From assembly GCA_030618495.1 (NCBI GenBank), contig JAUXDE010000078.1, positions 1 through 8,441 of the forward strand: a DNA stretch of 8,441 nt. Direction: 5' to 3'. Position numbers and translations under genes: made by a program. The DNA comes from Clostridia bacterium (GTDB taxonomy: Bacteria > UBA6262 > WVXT01 > JAUXBS01). This document shows, in pieces, positions 1-6,848 of the stretch. The notes beneath the pieces are model-generated. The model saw only the letters and a program-made list of their open reading frames with translations. It made no database searches and had not been told where the DNA came from. Position 1 is the first letter of the stretch. Each line of letters starts with the position of its first letter.

Positions 1-559
<559 letters not shown>

Positions 560-850
560 TTACTTTTCAATAATGCCAATAACGTCATCCTGGTTCATTA
601 TCTTGTATTCCTCGCCGTCTATCTTCACTTCGTCCCCGGAATATTTCCCGAACATAACGATATCGCCCACCTTAACGTTCATCGGAAGCACCTTGCCGTC
701 TTCAGACACCTTGCCTTTTCCCACGGCAACCACCTTGCCTTCCTGCGGTTTTTCCTTTGCCGTATCGGGAATGATTATCCCGCTTTTTTTCTCCTCCTTC
801 GGTTCTGATGGTTTCACCAGCACACGATCGCCTAAAGGTCTTAATTTCAT
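560..850 (-). CDS. groES: Co-chaperonin GroES (Hsp10)
   Basis: This 10-kDa co-chaperonin forms the heptameric lid of GroEL. The product is 96 aa, the usual family length. It begins MKLRPLGDRVLVKP, typical for the family. The GroEL-binding mobile loop spans about residues 17-32 and includes the hydrophobic tripeptide Ile25-Ile26-Ile27 in SGIIIPD. The end, NQDDVIGIIEK, is also characteristic. The reading frame extends 13 codons further upstream, but that extension (MLIFYFNKEVKKT) starts inside the CIRCE operator and contains the ribosome binding site, so the start at 848-850 is preferred. It is the first gene of the groES-groEL operon. Confidence 0.98.
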   Translation of the reverse strand: MKLRPLGDRVLVKPSEPKEEKKSGIIIPDTAKEKPQEGKVVAVGKGKVSEDGKVLPMNVKVGDIVMFGKYSGDEVKIDGEEYKIMNQDDVIGIIEK

Positions 851-860
851 CGTCTTTTTC

Positions 861-868
861 ACCTCCTT
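861..868 (-). promoter_or_regulatory. Ribosome binding site fixing the groES start
   Basis: On the minus strand this reads AAGGAGGT, a near-perfect Shine-Dalgarno sequence 10 nt before the ATG at 848-850. It lies inside the longer open frame, which argues against the upstream start. Confidence 0.85.
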
Positions 869-882
869 GTTAAAATAAAAAA

Positions 883-908
883 TTAGCACTCTAATTAAAG
901 AGTGCTAA
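883..908 (-). promoter_or_regulatory. CIRCE operator (HrcA binding site) with 8-nt spacer
   Basis: TTAGCACTC (883-891) and GAGTGCTAA (900-908) are exact copies of the two CIRCE half-sites, the operator bound by the heat-shock repressor HrcA. The perfect inverted repeat extends to 12 nt per arm (881-892 and 899-910). The space between the consensus half-sites is 8 nt, whereas the published consensus has 9. It sits between the groES -10 box and the ribosome binding site, so bound HrcA would block transcription start. In the mRNA it would also form a hairpin in the leader. Confidence 0.96.
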
Positions 909-935
909 TTATATCATTTTTCATATGTTTGTCAA
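908..935 (-). promoter_or_regulatory. Sigma-70-type promoter of groES-groEL
   Basis: On the minus strand there is a perfect -35 box TTGACA (930-935), a 16-nt spacer and a perfect -10 box TATAAT (908-913). The -10 box overlaps the end of the CIRCE arm, and transcription would start at about 900-902, inside the operator. This is the classic layout for HrcA repression of a housekeeping promoter. The rest of the 911-1042 spacer is very A+T-rich and shows no gene. Confidence 0.92.
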
Positions 936-1023
936 ATAAAAAAGTAAAAAAAATCAATTAAAATAAATATTATATGCGATTACAATTTACTATTCTAATA
1001 TATCTCGTTTTTACTGACTTATT

Positions 1024-1046
1024 CTAGTGTAGTATTACTACACTAG
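1024..1046. repeat. 23-bp perfect palindrome at the 3' end of coaX
   Basis: CTAGTGTAGTA (1024-1034) is mirrored exactly by TACTACACTAG (1036-1046) around one central base. The palindrome overlaps the coaX stop codon (1043-1045). Read on the minus strand it is followed by AATAAGTCAG, not a T tract, so it is a poor intrinsic terminator for coaX. Read on the plus strand a TTATTTT follows, but no plus-strand gene needs termination. It could be a weak hairpin that protects the mRNA end, or a protein-binding dyad. The function is unknown. Confidence 0.7.
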
Positions 1047-1813
1047 TTATTTTGATTTCTTTCCCATATAAGCCTGAGCCCCTCAAGAATCAGGTTCGGA
1101 TGCTCCCTGTCAATCAAGGGCAGCTCCCCGGCAATCATTCCCGCATAACCGCCCGTTGCTATTACTTTCGGGCTTCCTTTTATTTCATTTTTAATACGTG
1201 TTACAATTTCCCTTGCCTGCCCCAGGAACCCGTACACTATACCCGACTGCATACTGTTAACGGTGTTCTTTCCCACGACAAAGTCAGGTTTCACCACGTC
1301 CACCCGCGGCAGTAATGCCGTTTTCTCCGACAGCGCCTTTGAAGAAAGCTCAATACCGGGCGCTATAACGCCACCGGCGTAATCCCCGTTTTCATCCACC
1401 ACGTCAAAAGTCACCGCGGTTCCAAAATCAACCACTATGACGGGTTTCCCGTATAACTCGCGGGCAGCCACGGATACGGCAATTCGGTCAGCCCCCACTT
1501 CTTCCGGATTTTCACAGTTTATCCCCATCCCCGTCTTGACTTTCGAATTTACAAACAGGGGCTTTTTATTCAGCCACCGGTTGCACAGTTTTTCAAAAAC
1601 AGTGTTGAGTGACGGTACGACCGAAGATATAACGACGCCTTTTATCCAGGAAGTGTCAATTTTTGCCGAATCCAGCGCTTCTTTGATATCTTTTTTAAAT
1701 CCCTCTGCTGTTTTGTTTGTATCAGTGACTATCCTGAGGTCACTAACCGGTTTCTCCCCGTCATATATCCCCAGCAGTATATTCGTATTTCCTATATCAA
1801 TGACAAAAAGCAT
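1043..1813 (-). CDS. coaX: Type III pantothenate kinase CoaX
   Basis: This cytosolic enzyme phosphorylates pantothenate to 4'-phosphopantothenate, the first step of coenzyme A synthesis. The type III family belongs to the ASKHA fold and is characteristically insensitive to CoA feedback. The product is 256 aa, the usual length. Visible motifs are the N-terminal phosphate-binding DIGNTN (6-11), GADR (107-110) with the probable catalytic Asp109, DFGTAVTFD (129-137), GGVIAPG (147-153) and a late ATGG (219-222). The ATG at 1811-1813 has only a weak upstream GAG as ribosome binding site. The gene stands apart from the upstream ferredoxin, separated by a long hairpin, and its stop codon lies within a 23-bp palindrome. 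birA, a frequent neighbour elsewhere, is not here. Confidence 0.96.
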   Translation of the reverse strand: MLFVIDIGNTNILLGIYDGEKPVSDLRIVTDTNKTAEGFKKDIKEALDSAKIDTSWIKGVVISSVVPSLNTVFEKLCNRWLNKKPLFVNSKVKTGMGINCENPEEVGADRIAVSVAARELYGKPVIVVDFGTAVTFDVVDENGDYAGGVIAPGIELSSKALSEKTALLPRVDVVKPDFVVGKNTVNSMQSGIVYGFLGQAREIVTRIKNEIKGSPKVIATGGYAGMIAGELPLIDREHPNLILEGLRLIWERNQNN

Positions 1814-1834
1814 GAATTCTCGATTCTGTATAAT

Positions 1835-1912
1835 AAAAGGGAACGCTTTTATTTATTTGTTCTCCCTTTTTTTAACTTCCCCCTGTCAAAATAAATAGAA
1901 GCGTCCCCTTTT
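1835..1912. repeat. Long imperfect hairpin (REP/MITE-like) between ferredoxin and coaX
   Basis: The left arm at 1835-1859 (AAAAGGGAACGCTTTTATTT onward) pairs with the right arm at 1887-1912. The stem is about 24 bp, with one mismatch (1842/1905), one G-T pair and one bulge. The 27-nt loop (1860-1886) is almost all pyrimidine on the plus strand. T runs follow the stem on both strands (TTTTATTAT on the minus strand, eight T on the plus strand), so it could terminate the ferredoxin transcript. The unusual length and the GGGGACGCTTCTATTTATTT core look more like a dispersed REP-type palindrome (the kind mobilised by RAYT transposases) than a simple terminator. That assignment is inference; a single copy is visible here. 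Confidence 0.7.
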
Positions 1913-1914
1913 TT

Positions 1915-2103
1915 TTATCCTTCTATCTTTATTGCTTCCGAAGGACAATCCTCAACCGCCTGTTTGCAGGAATCAACTGAACCCTCAGGCACAGGATCAA
2001 CCTTTACAACGGCAATATCCTCCTGCATTTCAAAAACATCCGGACACGTGTCCTCACAAAGCGCGCATCCCGTGCAGGCATCCTTGTCAATTGTAACTTT
2101 CAT
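1915..2103 (-). CDS. Small [4Fe-4S] ferredoxin
   Basis: This 62-aa soluble electron carrier has cysteines at 10, 13, 16, 20, 46 and 53. The CxxCxxC triplet (10-16) plus Cys53 in DCPSEAI would bind one [4Fe-4S] cluster. Cys20 and Cys46 occupy the places that form a disulfide, or remain from a lost second cluster, in Thermotoga/Pyrococcus-type single-cluster ferredoxins. The protein is acidic, as expected of a ferredoxin. The ATG at 2101-2103 has a good AGGAG ribosome binding site, and the gene starts 17 nt after the hypothetical gene, so the two are probably co-transcribed. The stop codon lies at the edge of the hairpin at 1835-1912. Redox partners cannot be inferred from the neighbours. Confidence 0.96.
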   Translation of the reverse strand: MKVTIDKDACTGCALCEDTCPDVFEMQEDIAVVKVDPVPEGSVDSCKQAVEDCPSEAIKIEG

Positions 2104-2120
2104 ATTCTACTCCTTTCTTT

Positions 2121-2693
2121 TTAAAAAGTTAATTCCAGTAAATTTACTCTTGCCATTAAACCGCCGCTGCCTCCGTTTACTCCCGATAAATACACCATGG
2201 GGACAGCTATGGTAACACCCTTCCCGTCAGAACTTATTAACGCGTTTTTCATCCTTAAAAAATTAAATCCTACCACCCCGCCCGCGCTCTGCAGAATGGG
2301 AAGGAGAAGCGCGCACAGCGCGAAACTCTCGCTCTTCTTTCCAGCTCCAAGGGTGTACCCCAGCAAGGCACCGCCCAAACTGCCCGCAAGCGCCCATAGA
2401 TAACTACCCTCATCGCCGCCATACCTTCCGATATAATACACGCCTAAGGCGCTTGAGGCTATTGAACCCAGGATAAAACTATTCCAGTAGTCATTAGCGC
2501 TGTTTCCCCCGCCCTCGACGGCCATGAAGATTCCCATTGCAACCATTCCGCCCACAAAACCCGTTCCCGCGCCAACAGCTTCCTCCACCAGCATTCTATT
2601 TAAATTTAATTTCTCCCCGGCAAGAATATCCGGGACGAATAAAAAACAAATTATGTTACATGCCAACATGAGAACAGTGAGTTTTCTTAACAT
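2121..2693 (-). CDS. Exported glycine-rich hypothetical protein
   Basis: I do not recognise the family. The 190-aa product begins MLRKLTVLMLAC, with a basic start, a hydrophobic core to about residue 20 and a possible signal peptidase site after ILAG (24-26). The mature part is rich in small residues, with glycine-spaced hydrophobic stretches at about 40-60, 72-90, 97-117 and 123-147 (GAGTGFVGGM, GSLGGALLGYTLGAG). These suggest glycine-zipper membrane helices. The protein ends VNLLELTF; a C-terminal Phe is also typical of outer-membrane beta-barrels, so the topology is uncertain. The frame could begin nine codons earlier, but the GGGAGGT ribosome binding site lies within that extension and favours the start at 2691-2693. 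It precedes the ferredoxin by 17 nt. Its upstream DNA is replaced by the inverted-repeat element at 2707-2932. Confidence 0.8.
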   Translation of the reverse strand: MLRKLTVLMLACNIICFLFVPDILAGEKLNLNRMLVEEAVGAGTGFVGGMVAMGIFMAVEGGGNSANDYWNSFILGSIASSALGVYYIGRYGGDEGSYLWALAGSLGGALLGYTLGAGKKSESFALCALLLPILQSAGGVVGFNFLRMKNALISSDGKGVTIAVPMVYLSGVNGGSGGLMARVNLLELTF

Positions 2694-2699
2694 ATTATT

Positions 2700-2706
2700 A
2701 CCTCCC
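2700..2706 (-). promoter_or_regulatory. Ribosome binding site fixing the start of the exported hypothetical protein
   Basis: The minus strand reads GGGAGGT, then six bases (AATAAT), then ATG at 2691-2693. The site directly abuts the left end of the inverted-repeat element (base 2707), so the leader RNA would come almost entirely from that element. Confidence 0.8.
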
Positions 2707-2932
2707 GTGCTCCGCAACATAAATTACAGCCATTTTTGAGGCTATAGTTCGAGGCAAATTCAAGGCGTGAAGAGCGAGCAATGCTCTGCCATTGTGATCG
2801 ATGAAACAACGAAGAAGTCGCCCGGAATTTAGCCTCCCGAAGGGCTTCTGGCTTTTGGTCTTCGCTTTTACAGCGTTCAGCTCGGCTCAAAATCCTCCAG
2901 CAAAAATAGCGGGAATTTATGTTACGGAGCAC
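2707..2932. mobile_element. 226-bp MITE-like element with terminal inverted repeats
   Basis: The left end GTGCTCCGCAACATAAATT (2707-2725) is repeated in inverse orientation at 2914-2932 with one mismatch. With about five further mismatches the inverted repeat extends to 32 bp per end (2707-2738 and 2901-2932, both reaching a shared ATTTTTG). There is no transposase and no clear target-site duplication. The right end overlaps the last 11 bp of the kinase gene and supplies its TAA stop codon. The left end touches the next gene's ribosome binding site. On the minus strand one 81-codon frame (GTG start at 2930-2932) stays open across the whole element. It has no ribosome binding site and overlaps both neighbours, so I do not call it a gene. 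The element is probably a non-autonomous mobile or dispersed repeat. Confidence 0.7.
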
Positions 2933-3836
2933 TAGTAAACTCCGTTAGTTTCTTTAATTCAAGAAACCTCTTCCTGATTTCTTTCCTTTTCAGGTTCTTC
3001 ATCCCGTTCAGGCTGAACCCCCCAACGGCAAAGGAAGCCATGACCGTACCGTAAATAATCGCCCTGCGTATATTTGCCTCGCTTGTATCATCCGTTTTTG
3101 CAAGGTACCCCATCATGCCTCCCGCAAAGGTATCCCCCGCCCCGGTAGGGTCAACAACCGACTCAAGCGGATATGACGGCGCGGAGAAAACCGACCCGGC
3201 AGTGAACAACATTGAACCATATTCACCCCTTTTGACGACCAGCGTCCGGGGCCCCAGCTTCAATAACTTACGCGCAGCCTTTAGGAGATTGGATTCCCCG
3301 CTAAGCTGTTTTGTCTCCGCATCGTTAATTACAAGCATATCAACGTGTTTAAGCGTCTTCTTCAATGCCTGTGGTTTTGAACTTATCCAGAGGTTCATGG
3401 TGTCGCAGGCGACAAGATAGGGTTTTTTTACCTGTTTCAAAACTTCCAGTTGAAGCGGAGGATCAATGTTACCGAGAAAAACGTACCTTGTCTTCCTGTA
3501 GTAATCAGGAATCTTCGGGTGAAAGTTCTCAAAAACATTAAGACAGACTTTCAGTGTCTCAGCGGTATTCATGTCTCCCTCGTAACTCCCCTTCCACCTG
3601 AAAGTCTTTCCTTCGGCCCTTTCAAGCCCTCTTAAATCAATTTTTCTTTTCTTGAGAAAATCCACATGCCGCCGCGGAAAATCATTGCCCACCACGGCAA
3701 CCAGCCTTACCTTTGTAAAAAAGCTCGCCGACACCGAGAAATAGGTCGCAGAACCTCCCAGCGCCTCATTGACCTTCCCGTGAGGTGTCTTGACGGAATC
3801 AAGCGCCGCAGAACCAACAACAAGAATCTCTTTCAT
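2922..3836 (-). CDS. PfkB-family carbohydrate/nucleoside kinase
   Basis: This 304-aa ribokinase-fold enzyme transfers the ATP gamma-phosphate to a sugar or nucleoside hydroxyl. It shows the family start ILVVGSAALD (4-13), the substrate-side GGSATYFS (27-34), NDAE (171-174, the Mg/phosphate NxxE motif) and the signature DPTGAGDTFAGG (229-240). Asp235 is the catalytic base and the GAG forms the anion hole. The substrate is not readable from sequence. The gene follows mtnP by 16 nt, which suggests purine or methylthioribose/ribose salvage, but that is inference. A weak AAAGGAAA precedes the ATG at 3834-3836. The last residues (about SAP) and the TAA come from the adjoining inverted-repeat element, so the native C-terminus may have been altered. 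Confidence 0.9.
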   Translation of the reverse strand: MKEILVVGSAALDSVKTPHGKVNEALGGSATYFSVSASFFTKVRLVAVVGNDFPRRHVDFLKKRKIDLRGLERAEGKTFRWKGSYEGDMNTAETLKVCLNVFENFHPKIPDYYRKTRYVFLGNIDPPLQLEVLKQVKKPYLVACDTMNLWISSKPQALKKTLKHVDMLVINDAETKQLSGESNLLKAARKLLKLGPRTLVVKRGEYGSMLFTAGSVFSAPSYPLESVVDPTGAGDTFAGGMMGYLAKTDDTSEANIRRAIIYGTVMASFAVGGFSLNGMKNLKRKEIRKRFLELKKLTEFTSAP

Positions 3837-3852
3837 AAGCGTGTTATTTCCT

Positions 3853-4710
3853 TTACAGGTATTTTCCGATAATCAGGTCAAGGTCTTTCTTTCTTTTTGC
3901 GGGAATCTTATCCGCTGACGTGATGATGGTGTTTTTCAGGGCGGTTGAGCAACCACACGTCCGCTTCACAGGCATATTCTTAACCGCGCCCCTTATCACT
4001 GCTTTAACGGAATCTGACATTGAGTTAATCCGCCTGACAACCATCTCCACGGTAACCGCCTCGTCGGTTTCATGCCAGCAGTCATAATCCGTTATCATGG
4101 CAACGGTGGCATAACATATTTCCGCTTCCCTCGCAAGTTTCGCCTCGGGCATATTGGTCATTCCTATCATGTCAACATCCCATTTTCTGTGAATTGCAGA
4201 CTCGCCACCGGTAGAAAATTGCGGGCCTTCCATACACAGGTACGTTCCGGCCTTTCTTATATCAACGCCGGAGCTCCTGCCTGACGCCATTATAGTATCG
4301 CCAAGAACACCGCACACGGGTTCAGCCATCCCCACGTGAACCACCAGTCCGTCGCCAAAGAAAGAACTTATCCTTTTTCTAGTATTATCATAAAACTGAC
4401 TGGCCAGTACTATCTCTCCCGGCTTGATGTCTTCTTTCATGCTGCCAACGGCGCTTACCGATATGATTCTTTCAACCCCGAGTTTTTTAAACCCGTATAT
4501 GTTTGCCCGATAATTTATTTCCGAAGGCATCAATACATGCCCCCGCCCGTGACGGGGAAGAAAAGCAACCCTCTTCCCTTCCAGCATGCCCGTAAGATAT
4601 TCATCCGAAGGGTTTCCGAAAGGAGTATTTACCCTCACTTTTTTAATATCCTTAAACCCATCCATTTCCTGCAGCCCGCTGCCCCCCATGATACCGATTT
4701 TAATATCCAT
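3853..4710 (-). CDS. mtnP: 5'-Methylthioadenosine phosphorylase
   Basis: This enzyme cleaves 5'-methylthioadenosine with phosphate to adenine and 5-methylthioribose 1-phosphate, recycling the by-product of polyamine and other SAM-dependent synthesis. The 285-aa product has the nucleoside phosphorylase-2 landmarks: GGSG (9-12) and PRHGRGH (52-58) for phosphate, NYRANI (66-71), MEGPQFST (160-167), GMTNMPEAKLAREAE (183-197) and TDYDCWHE (207-214). The last favours methylthioadenosine over a plain purine nucleoside phosphorylase. FSTGGES (165-171) differs from the more usual FST-[RK]-AES. An AAGGAAGGG ribosome binding site precedes the ATG. The gene lies 16 nt from recJ and 16 nt from the kinase. 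Specificity for other nucleosides (inosine, adenosine) cannot be excluded. Confidence 0.95.
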   Translation of the reverse strand: MDIKIGIMGGSGLQEMDGFKDIKKVRVNTPFGNPSDEYLTGMLEGKRVAFLPRHGRGHVLMPSEINYRANIYGFKKLGVERIISVSAVGSMKEDIKPGEIVLASQFYDNTRKRISSFFGDGLVVHVGMAEPVCGVLGDTIMASGRSSGVDIRKAGTYLCMEGPQFSTGGESAIHRKWDVDMIGMTNMPEAKLAREAEICYATVAMITDYDCWHETDEAVTVEMVVRRINSMSDSVKAVIRGAVKNMPVKRTCGCSTALKNTIITSADKIPAKRKKDLDLIIGKYL

Positions 4711-4726
4711 TTATACCCTTCCTTTA

Positions 4727-6448
4727 TTACGCGCAGGGACGTATGTCTTTTAACAGAAGCCGTAGATACTTTCTGCCATCCCAGAAATTTACCTCTAGGT
4801 TGAAGGTAAGGTCAACGCTGCTGACCTTATTTAACTCCTTATTCAGAATCCCAAGGCCCCATCCAAAACCTTCTAAATTATTATCCTTGAGTTTTATCCT
4901 CAGATGGCTGTGGTTTCCCCCGATAGCCGTGTTCCTTTCAAGTTTTGCCCCATATAAGGCAAAAACCGGCGAAGAATTCCGGTAACCGAAAGGTTCCATG
5001 TTACGGATTTCATCCATCAGCGGAGCCGAAACCTGATCCGCTTTCACCACGTGATCAATCACAATCCTTGGCGTCAGGTCTTCCTCGGTAAGCTTGCCGT
5101 CAGCGTATTTGTTTATCCTCTTTCTGAACTCCGCTATATTGTCCCTGGTCATGGATAATCCTGCCGCGAATTTATGACCGCCGTACCTGGTTAATAAATC
5201 ATCACATGACCGTATAGCCTCTCCGATATCAAAGGACTCAATACTCCTTGCCGAACCTACGACCTCGTCACCCTCGATTCGAAGCACAATTACAGGTTTA
5301 TAGTGCTCCTGCATCACATGGCTGGCGATGACCCCCGCTATCCTTTTATCAATTTCATTGGAAGCTATAACCAGCACCTTATCTTCTATTACATTGCACT
5401 GTCCGTGTATAACCGAATTAATAACTTTTAAGCTCTTGTCCTGGCTTGATTTGCGCTTGTTATTAAGCGTCACTATATCTTCAAGCAATTCTTCCGCTTC
5501 CACCCTGTTATCGGTAAGTACTAATTCACACGACAGCGCGGCATTACCCATCCTGCCGCTGGCATTCAAAGGCGGAACCATTTTCCATGAAACATCCTTT
5601 GCCGTTAATTCCGTTAAATCCGGCTGTCTCATGCAGTGTTCAAGCAAAAGGCGCAGGCCGATTCTTTTTGTATTCATCAAGGGCTCAAGTCCGTGTTTTA
5701 CAATAATCCTGTTCTCGTCAATCAGCGGGACGATGTCCGCAATAGACCCCAGCGCCATTAAATCCAGGTACCGGTAAACAAACTCTTTTTTCTTCTCCCC
5801 TGCCCCGTCAGGCAAGAAACTCTCGTAAAGAGCCTGGCAGGTTTTAAAAGCCACTGTACAACCGGCGATTTCACGAAAAGGATATTCTGACGATTTGGAC
5901 TTGGGATTAATAACCGCAATTGCATCAGGAAGCTCTTCCATAACTTCATGATGGTCGGTAATTATTACGTCTATACCCAGTTTGCCGGCGTACGTTACTT
6001 CTTCCACATTCTTTATACCGCAATCAACCGTTATAATAAGGGAAACTCCTTTTCCCTTATACCTGTCTATAATATCTTTCTGTACACCGTATGCCTCTTC
6101 CATGGGAACAAAGTACTCGCAGTCAGCTCCCAGCCCTTTCAGTGTCTTCACCATTATCACGACAGCGGAAATCCCATCCACATCGCGATCCCCGTAAATA
6201 AGTATTTTTTCTTTTCTTTCTATTGCCCTTCTTATTCTTTCAATCCCCTTTTGCATATCAGGCAGAAGGCAAGGGTCGTAAAGTAAGCTAATATCCGGAT
6301 TAAGGAAAGATACCGCTTTTTCAACATCGGAAATCCCTTTGCTAACAAGAATATCCGCCGTAATTTCCAATATATTCAACTCGCTGGAAATCTTTTCCAC
6401 AAGAGACTTATCATTTTCCTTGATGTTCCATTTTTTCGGGAGATACAA
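4727..6448 (-). CDS. recJ: Single-stranded-DNA exonuclease RecJ
   Basis: RecJ is a 5'-to-3' single-strand exonuclease used in recombinational repair, mismatch repair and processing of stalled forks. The 573 aa match the family length. The DHH core shows GDRDVDG (86-92), DCG (142-144), DHH (165-167) and LGSIADIVPL (233-242). NASGRMG (295-301), SARS (399-402) and the DHHA1 motif GGHKFAAG (423-430) follow, and the rest is an OB-type domain. Motif I has Arg88 where most RecJ proteins have Tyr; the metal-binding Asp residues are intact. The start is TTG at 6446-6448, directly after the response-regulator stop codon. An in-frame TAA immediately upstream excludes an earlier start, and no ATG follows until residue 65, so translational coupling is likely. 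Confidence 0.96.
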   Translation of the reverse strand: MYLPKKWNIKENDKSLVEKISSELNILEITADILVSKGISDVEKAVSFLNPDISLLYDPCLLPDMQKGIERIRRAIERKEKILIYGDRDVDGISAVVIMVKTLKGLGADCEYFVPMEEAYGVQKDIIDRYKGKGVSLIITVDCGIKNVEEVTYAGKLGIDVIITDHHEVMEELPDAIAVINPKSKSSEYPFREIAGCTVAFKTCQALYESFLPDGAGEKKKEFVYRYLDLMALGSIADIVPLIDENRIIVKHGLEPLMNTKRIGLRLLLEHCMRQPDLTELTAKDVSWKMVPPLNASGRMGNAALSCELVLTDNRVEAEELLEDIVTLNNKRKSSQDKSLKVINSVIHGQCNVIEDKVLVIASNEIDKRIAGVIASHVMQEHYKPVIVLRIEGDEVVGSARSIESFDIGEAIRSCDDLLTRYGGHKFAAGLSMTRDNIAEFRKRINKYADGKLTEEDLTPRIVIDHVVKADQVSAPLMDEIRNMEPFGYRNSSPVFALYGAKLERNTAIGGNHSHLRIKLKDNNLEGFGWGLGILNKELNKVSSVDLTFNLEVNFWDGRKYLRLLLKDIRPCA

Positions 6449-6838
6449 TTATAGACTCTCTTTCTTTTTCAATTCCAGCAAATACTTAATGCGTTTTATC
6501 AGATGCTGTGATTCAAACGGCTTGGTTATATACCAGCTGGCGCCGCTCACCAGCCCTTTTTCGAAATCCTTGCCCATCCCAAGCGCAGTAAGCATTAAAA
6601 CCGGCACGTCCTTATTTTTCTCGTCGGTCCTTAAAGTTTTACACACCTGGTATCCATCCATCCCCGGCATCATCAAATCCAGAATTACCAAATCAGGGAA
6701 TTCCTCCCGCGCAGTGTTAATCCCATCTTCACCACTGTGAGCAACAACCGTTGAATACCCTTCTTTCTTCAGTATAAATTCAATCAACGTTGTAATTTGA
6801 TTATCATCATCCACGATAAGAATTTTTTCGCCAGGCAT
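6449..6838 (-). CDS. Single-domain response regulator (CheY-like receiver)
   Basis: This 129-aa phospho-receiver has no output domain. It shows the acidic pocket Asp10-Asp11 in ILIVDDD, the phospho-acceptor Asp54 in ILDLMMPGMDG, Thr84 in LMLTAL and Lys106 in ITKPF. The residues before ITKPF are GASWY instead of the common GADDY. It probably passes a signal by protein contact, as CheY- and Spo0F-type proteins do. The upstream frame (MQSKGDI) would overlap the preceding gene; the AGGAGA ribosome binding site supports the ATG at 6836-6838. It starts 10 nt after the DnaA-type gene and abuts recJ. No histidine kinase is in the window, so its signal is unknown. Partnership with the DnaA-type ATPase is inferred from adjacency only. 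Confidence 0.95.
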   Translation of the reverse strand: MPGEKILIVDDDNQITTLIEFILKKEGYSTVVAHSGEDGINTAREEFPDLVILDLMMPGMDGYQVCKTLRTDEKNKDVPVLMLTALGMGKDFEKGLVSGASWYITKPFESQHLIKRIKYLLELKKKESL

Positions 6839-6842
6839 TATA

Positions 6843-6848
6843 TCTCCT
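6843..6848 (-). promoter_or_regulatory. Ribosome binding site fixing the response-regulator start
   Basis: The minus strand reads AGGAGA followed by TATA and ATG. The site immediately follows the stop codon of the DnaA-type gene (6849-6851). This supports the start at 6836-6838 and suggests coupled translation. Confidence 0.8.

Noticed and set aside
851-889. An upstream ATG for groES giving 13 extra residues
   Set aside because: The extension begins inside the CIRCE operator and includes the strong ribosome binding site; family members start at MKLRPLGDRV.
1024-1046. Intrinsic terminator of coaX
   Set aside because: The stem is A+T-rich and no T tract follows on the minus strand; reported only as a palindrome of unknown role.
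2687-2932. An 81-codon minus-strand frame beginning MLRNINSRYF that spans the inverted-repeat element
   Set aside because: It starts with GTG without a ribosome binding site, begins inside the kinase gene, ends inside the next gene, and its limits follow the element. It is more likely a by-product of a repeat with few stop codons in this frame.
2707-2932. Integron attC site as an explanation of the inverted-repeat element
   Set aside because: The length exceeds the usual range, the core GTTRRRY and its inverse are not properly placed, and no integrase or cassette array is present.
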